Assembly: GCA_946415755.1 (NCBI GenBank)
Contig: CAMKTS010000001.1
Span: 141,293-205,292, forward strand
Direction of reading: 5' to 3'
Length of the DNA stretch: 64,000 bases
From: an uncultured Prevotella sp.
Lineage (GTDB): Bacteria > Bacteroidota > Bacteroidia > Bacteroidales > Bacteroidaceae
In this document: piece by piece, positions 60,930 to 64,000 of the stretch
Position numbering within the stretch: position 1 is the first letter of the stretch
Layout of the letters: every line of letters begins with the position of its first letter
Notes under the pieces: model-generated
Told to the model about the DNA's origin: nothing
What the model saw: the letters and a program-made list of their open reading frames with translations, nothing else
Databases searched by the model: none
Position numbers and translations under genes: made by a program

Positions 60930-61391
60930 ATGAGAAAAATCCTTTTGTCTGCTTTACTCTGCAGCTTCACAGCTATGGTGTATGCGCAGAGTTTTGATCA
61001 GGAGCGTATCGTCCTGTCAAAGTTTATTGAGCGTATGTTCAACAATGCGCCCTTTGAGGGGTGCCGCATTGTGGATGACTACGACAATAGTTATCTGTTA
61101 TCTGTGGTGGAATTGGACAAATCAAAGTACAAAACCAGTTCTGTATTGAACCGCGTGGCCCAGGTGAAATCCCAGCGCAATGCAGGTGAATTCTTTAATG
61201 GAACTCAAAGCTATTCCGAAATAACGATTCGTACACCGAAAAGCGAAGAAAAGGGTGGAGCAGAAATGGCCGAGACCTATGAAGTGATCCGTACAAATTC
61301 CACAGGTTTTGTGCAGCAGATGGCTCTCTTGACCAACTTTGAGAGCAAGAATGGAACTGCCGTATTTGTATTTTACAAAAAAGTAAATTAG
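60930..61391 (+). CDS. Small exported protein, function unknown
   Basis: 153 residues; signal peptide MRKILLSALLCSFTAMVYAQ followed by a compact alpha/beta domain (FDQERIVLSKFIERMFNNAPFEGCRIVDDYDNSYLLSVVEL). Follows the coiled-coil protein by 21 bases in the same direction. Codon usage looks more like the left part of the window than the AT-rich genes that follow. Confidence 0.65.
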   Translation: MRKILLSALLCSFTAMVYAQSFDQERIVLSKFIERMFNNAPFEGCRIVDDYDNSYLLSVVELDKSKYKTSSVLNRVAQVKSQRNAGEFFNGTQSYSEITIRTPKSEEKGGAEMAETYEVIRTNSTGFVQQMALLTNFESKNGTAVFVFYKKVN

Positions 61392-61502
61392 ATATGAAAT
61401 AATTGTAACATCTGGAAATAATTCTCTTTCTTTAGTTCTTGATTAGGGAAAAGAAGCATAGTGTTTGGCGAGAAAGTATCTAACAATTTAAATTAAATAA
61501 AT

Positions 61503-62693
61503 ATGAAATCTATTTGCAAAGAAAAAAAATATTCTGTTTTCTTAATTATTATGTCGCTGTTCTCTAGTATTTATTCTATTGCACAACAAACCAATAATGA
61601 ACAAGGCAATGGTGATAATGTTACTTTAGTCACATCAGGTACTGGAGCAAACAAAGAAGAAGCAACAAAAATTGCTTTAAGAAGTGCTATAGAACAGGCA
61701 TATGGTACATTTGTGTCCTCAAATACGCAGTTAGTAAATGATGAGATTACTAGAGATGAAATTGTTTCAATATCATCGGGTAATATTCAAAAATATGAAG
61801 AAATATCTTGCGTAGAAACACAAGATGGGAAATTTAGTGTATCTGTAAAAGCTGTTGTGTCAATTGGCAAATTGGTTTCTTTCGCGCAAAGCCATGGTGC
61901 CTCAACAGAGTTAGCAGGTAATACGTTTTTAAGAAATAGGGATTTGGCAAAATTGAATAAAGAAAATGAGATAAAAGCAATGATTCATATGTTAGAACAA
62001 ATAAAGCTGATTTTTCTGAAAGGAGTATTCGACTTTTCATTAGACGTGTCTGAACCATATGGTACAGGGGAGGAGATAGAAGTAGGTATTCGTGTTAAAG
62101 CAACTCCAAATGAAAATATGAAAGCATTTTGGGATATCGTGGACAATACTTTAAGTAGCCTTAACATGAAAGAAAGTGAAAAAAAGAACTATCAAAAAAT
62201 AGGATTCTATACATCGGACAATGCCCTTACTTTGGCTAAAGAGTTAGACGATGATTGCGATATTGGTAAAATAATAGTATTTGGTAATAATGGTTATGGA
62301 TTGGGTAGACCTCATAAAACAATTTGCTTAAGAAATGCTTATGACGAGCTACGCCTCTATTTACAGTTGCTTATTGTTTTATCGAGATTTAATTTCGAAA
62401 TTTATGACAATTTGGGAACTTCTATACGGCCTGATGTAAAAAAATGGGATAAAAAAGGCGAATTCTATATGGAGCAAAAAAAACATGCTGCTTGCTATGA
62501 ACAATATGCTGGGAGGCTCGTAGATGCTTATTTCATTGATTTTTTGAATAATAAAAAAGATCCTTATCTAAAAGCTAATTTTTTCCATGACGAAAACATA
62601 TGGAGAGTGATGAAGGAAATGAAATTTGATCTATATTATTCGACAAGTTCGTTATCTCAGCTAAAAAATATATCAATTCGACCATTATATTAA
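61503..62693 (+). CDS. Exported protein with LPP20/FlgT-N-like domain
   Basis: Signal-like N-terminus (YSVFLIIMSLFSSIYSIAQQ). Residues about 40-120 match the LPP20/FlgT-N style: VTLVTSGTGANKEEATKIALRSAIEQAYGTFVSSNT, EIVSISSGNIQKYEEISC, KFSVSVKAVVSIGKLVSF. The C-terminal 250 residues are not recognised. Clearly more AT-rich and with different codon use from the left of the window, suggesting more recent acquisition. A 110-base gap without features precedes it. Confidence 0.72.
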   Translation: MKSICKEKKYSVFLIIMSLFSSIYSIAQQTNNEQGNGDNVTLVTSGTGANKEEATKIALRSAIEQAYGTFVSSNTQLVNDEITRDEIVSISSGNIQKYEEISCVETQDGKFSVSVKAVVSIGKLVSFAQSHGASTELAGNTFLRNRDLAKLNKENEIKAMIHMLEQIKLIFLKGVFDFSLDVSEPYGTGEEIEVGIRVKATPNENMKAFWDIVDNTLSSLNMKESEKKNYQKIGFYTSDNALTLAKELDDDCDIGKIIVFGNNGYGLGRPHKTICLRNAYDELRLYLQLLIVLSRFNFEIYDNLGTSIRPDVKKWDKKGEFYMEQKKHAACYEQYAGRLVDAYFIDFLNNKKDPYLKANFFHDENIWRVMKEMKFDLYYSTSSLSQLKNISIRPLY

Positions 62694-62709
62694 TGTTAAT
62701 AGTTTATGG

Positions 62710-63237
62710 ATGAATAATCAAATGAATGAGAATCTAATTAGGGCTTATGTCGAGTCAGCAGAACCTGAAATAAATCAGAACTTAAGAGCTGGAATCATTA
62801 CAGAAGATGTGCATCTTTTTGACTCACTCTTTATAGAAGCAGATGTTCCTAACATATTGTTTCGATTACTACCTGTCGAAAACGTCAATATAATAGCTGG
62901 AATTATTTGCGATTCTGCATATATGTCTTGTACAAAAGATATCGATAAGTTCATTGATAAAGTAAGAGGAGAAAACATCGCTTGTTTGAAAATATACATG
63001 CATTCTCCATTTCGTAGAATATCCGTTAATGAATTATTACCGAATCACAATGATGAAGGCGAATTTATTCTTCCCAGAGATCTTAGGTTGGCTGTGTTGA
63101 ATCACCAACGGTTTAATGATGCTATGGGCTTTTCATCTTTTCTTGATTTAGTAGGTAGTTTTGAGAGTGTCGAAACATTGACTGATATATACCATTATAA
63201 CGAAATAGATCTGTATGAACTTGAAATAATTGAATAA
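62710..63237 (+). CDS. Putative ADP-ribosyltransferase-like protein
   Basis: 175 residues, no signal peptide. Order of motifs resembles R-S-E class ADP-ribosyltransferases: Arg52 in NILFRLLP, a degenerate S-T-S at residues 73-75 in DSAYMSCTKD (S-C-T), and E-x-E at 116/118 in NHNDEGEFILPRDLRLAVL, the EGE followed by LPR being characteristic. Small size and AT-rich DNA are as in toxin modules. Could be a toxin, an effector or an inactive relative (the S-T-S is altered). The next small genes are possible immunity partners. Confidence 0.5.
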   Translation: MNNQMNENLIRAYVESAEPEINQNLRAGIITEDVHLFDSLFIEADVPNILFRLLPVENVNIIAGIICDSAYMSCTKDIDKFIDKVRGENIACLKIYMHSPFRRISVNELLPNHNDEGEFILPRDLRLAVLNHQRFNDAMGFSSFLDLVGSFESVETLTDIYHYNEIDLYELEIIE

Positions 63238-63250
63238 ACGTCAGTTGAGT

Positions 63251-63514
63251 ATGGAAAAAAGAATAAAGGGATTTGTCACAGAAAGATTAGATAACAATGA
63301 TACTATATCTTTCAAGATAAGAGCTTCAGAAGAAACGGCATATAATGTCACGAACTGCCATTCTGTTCCTACAGACCTAAATGCTATGGAAAAAGGAGTG
63401 GCGTGCTATTCGGGGAATGTAGAATTGAGCGACAATGATGTAATAAAAAACGTTACTGCACGTATTTGGATTCATCCAGACAATAATTGTGTTTTAGTCT
63501 ATAATGATTGCTAA
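63251..63514 (+). CDS. Small protein, function unknown
   Basis: The ATG at 63251 (MEKRIKGFVTERLDNNDTISFKIRA) gives 87 residues; the in-frame upstream TTG overlaps the previous gene. Beta-rich with a single Cys pair region (TNCHSVP, VACYSG). No family recognised. 13 bases after the ART-like gene and AT-rich like it; an immunity role would fit the position but is unsupported. Confidence 0.55.
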   Translation: MEKRIKGFVTERLDNNDTISFKIRASEETAYNVTNCHSVPTDLNAMEKGVACYSGNVELSDNDVIKNVTARIWIHPDNNCVLVYNDC

Positions 63515-63525
63515 ATAAATACATT

Positions 63526-63771
63526 ATGAGTTACGGAATTGAGTTAAAGGAAATCTTGGACAAATGTTATTTGTCGGATTTGGAAAGAGAAAAGTTCGAA
63601 GACTTTATGGATGGTAAAGTGATCAAAAACAAAGAAGCATATCCAGATGAAGTGGACTTAAGAAAAGTGATAGAAGTTGACCCGTTATTGGACCAAGCGA
63701 GAAAGAAAATATATCAAGCAGGTCAATGGGGAAACATCATTGCTTTATGGCACAAGATGGATAATAAATGA
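63526..63771 (+). CDS. Small protein, function unknown
   Basis: The ATG at 63526 (MSYGIELKEILDKCYLSDLEREKFEDFM) gives 81 residues, mainly helical and acidic, ending QAGQWGNIIALWHKMDNK. 11 bases after the preceding gene, so co-transcribed. No family recognised. Confidence 0.6.
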   Translation: MSYGIELKEILDKCYLSDLEREKFEDFMDGKVIKNKEAYPDEVDLRKVIEVDPLLDQARKKIYQAGQWGNIIALWHKMDNK

Positions 63772-63786
63772 AATGTTAAGCAGAAA

Positions 63787-63987
63787 ATGAAAATTACAAA
63801 AGATTCTTTATTGCAAGAAGGCTTTGAAGAGCGTGAATTGCAAGGACAAATTGTTTATGTTAAAGGCCACGTTGCTCTTATGTATATATTTAACTGTTGG
63901 ATACCGTGCCATTACTCTTATGGCACTGTACTTGTTGACAGAATCTATGTCAGTTCAATGGAGGAATTGGAAGCTTTATATAGGTAA
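63787..63987 (+). CDS. Small protein, function unknown
   Basis: 66 residues beginning MKITKDSLLQEGFEERE, then GQIVYVKGHVALMYIFNCWIP and ending in an acidic MEELEALYR. The pattern of a short positively-initiated beta protein is common in small Bacteroidetes orphan genes near toxin loci. Runs nearly to the window end; complete with a stop. Confidence 0.6.
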   Translation: MKITKDSLLQEGFEERELQGQIVYVKGHVALMYIFNCWIPCHYSYGTVLVDRIYVSSMEELEALYR

Positions 63988-64000
63988 TTTATAAAATAAA

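Overview
The window looks like a chromosomal segment of a Bacteroidales bacterium, most likely Prevotella or a close relative. The evidence is: TAnnTTTG -7 promoter elements, several with a TTTG box 19-20 bases upstream; a MurF-alanine racemase fusion; a bifunctional Fkp; a GSCFA protein; a PorE-like type IX secretion (T9SS) lipoprotein; a BspA/GLUG-type giant surface protein with a T9SS-like tail; and a cobalamin riboswitch in front of a TonB-dependent receptor. Nothing resembling a tRNA, rRNA, intact insertion sequence or CRISPR array was seen.

Layout. 0-12 kb is a cobalamin island: a riboswitch-controlled BtuB-like receptor (minus, cut by the window edge), a plus-strand biosynthetic run in which four genes encode eight corrin-ring enzymes (CobJ-CobH, CbiE-CbiT, CbiG-CbiF, CobK-CbiD) interrupted by one unknown membrane protein, and a minus-strand BtuF-BtuC pair with no adjacent ATPase. 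12-21 kb holds a CE1-type esterase, PepD, a D-2-hydroxyacid dehydrogenase, and an S41 lipoprotein / unknown membrane protein / ExbB / 40-residue peptide / ExbD / ExbD run. 21-34 kb is mostly minus strand: a 43-residue peptide, two giant exported proteins and dihydrofolate reductase, then RsmF-type methyltransferase and thymidylate synthase. 34-40.6 kb holds a GIN lipoprotein / PspC / ECF sigma / putative anti-sigma group, PorE and topoisomerase III. 40.7-51 kb holds Fkp, a CHASE2 / Sel1-caspase / FecR-DUF4384 operon, GSCFA and MurF-Alr.

From about 51 kb the window turns accessory: a gene-poor stretch with iteron-like repeats and a perfect 17-bp hairpin, two divergent AAA/DUF4143 ATPases, a decayed AbiE-type toxin locus, a membrane Ser/Thr kinase with a DNA-binding-like partner, an MNT/HEPN toxin-antitoxin pair whose toxin is frameshifted, a candidate structured RNA, and an increasingly AT-rich run of exported proteins ending in an ADP-ribosyltransferase-like protein and three small unknown genes.

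The most striking signal cuts across all regions. Short tandem arrays with a strict 7-bp period (9-bp in topB) lie in frame inside variable loops of conserved genes (cbiG, btuF, rsmF, an ECF sigma factor, alr, murF, topB). rsmF additionally carries two in-frame copies of a 52-bp palindrome-ended element. The cellular machinery appears to tolerate them as surface-loop insertions.
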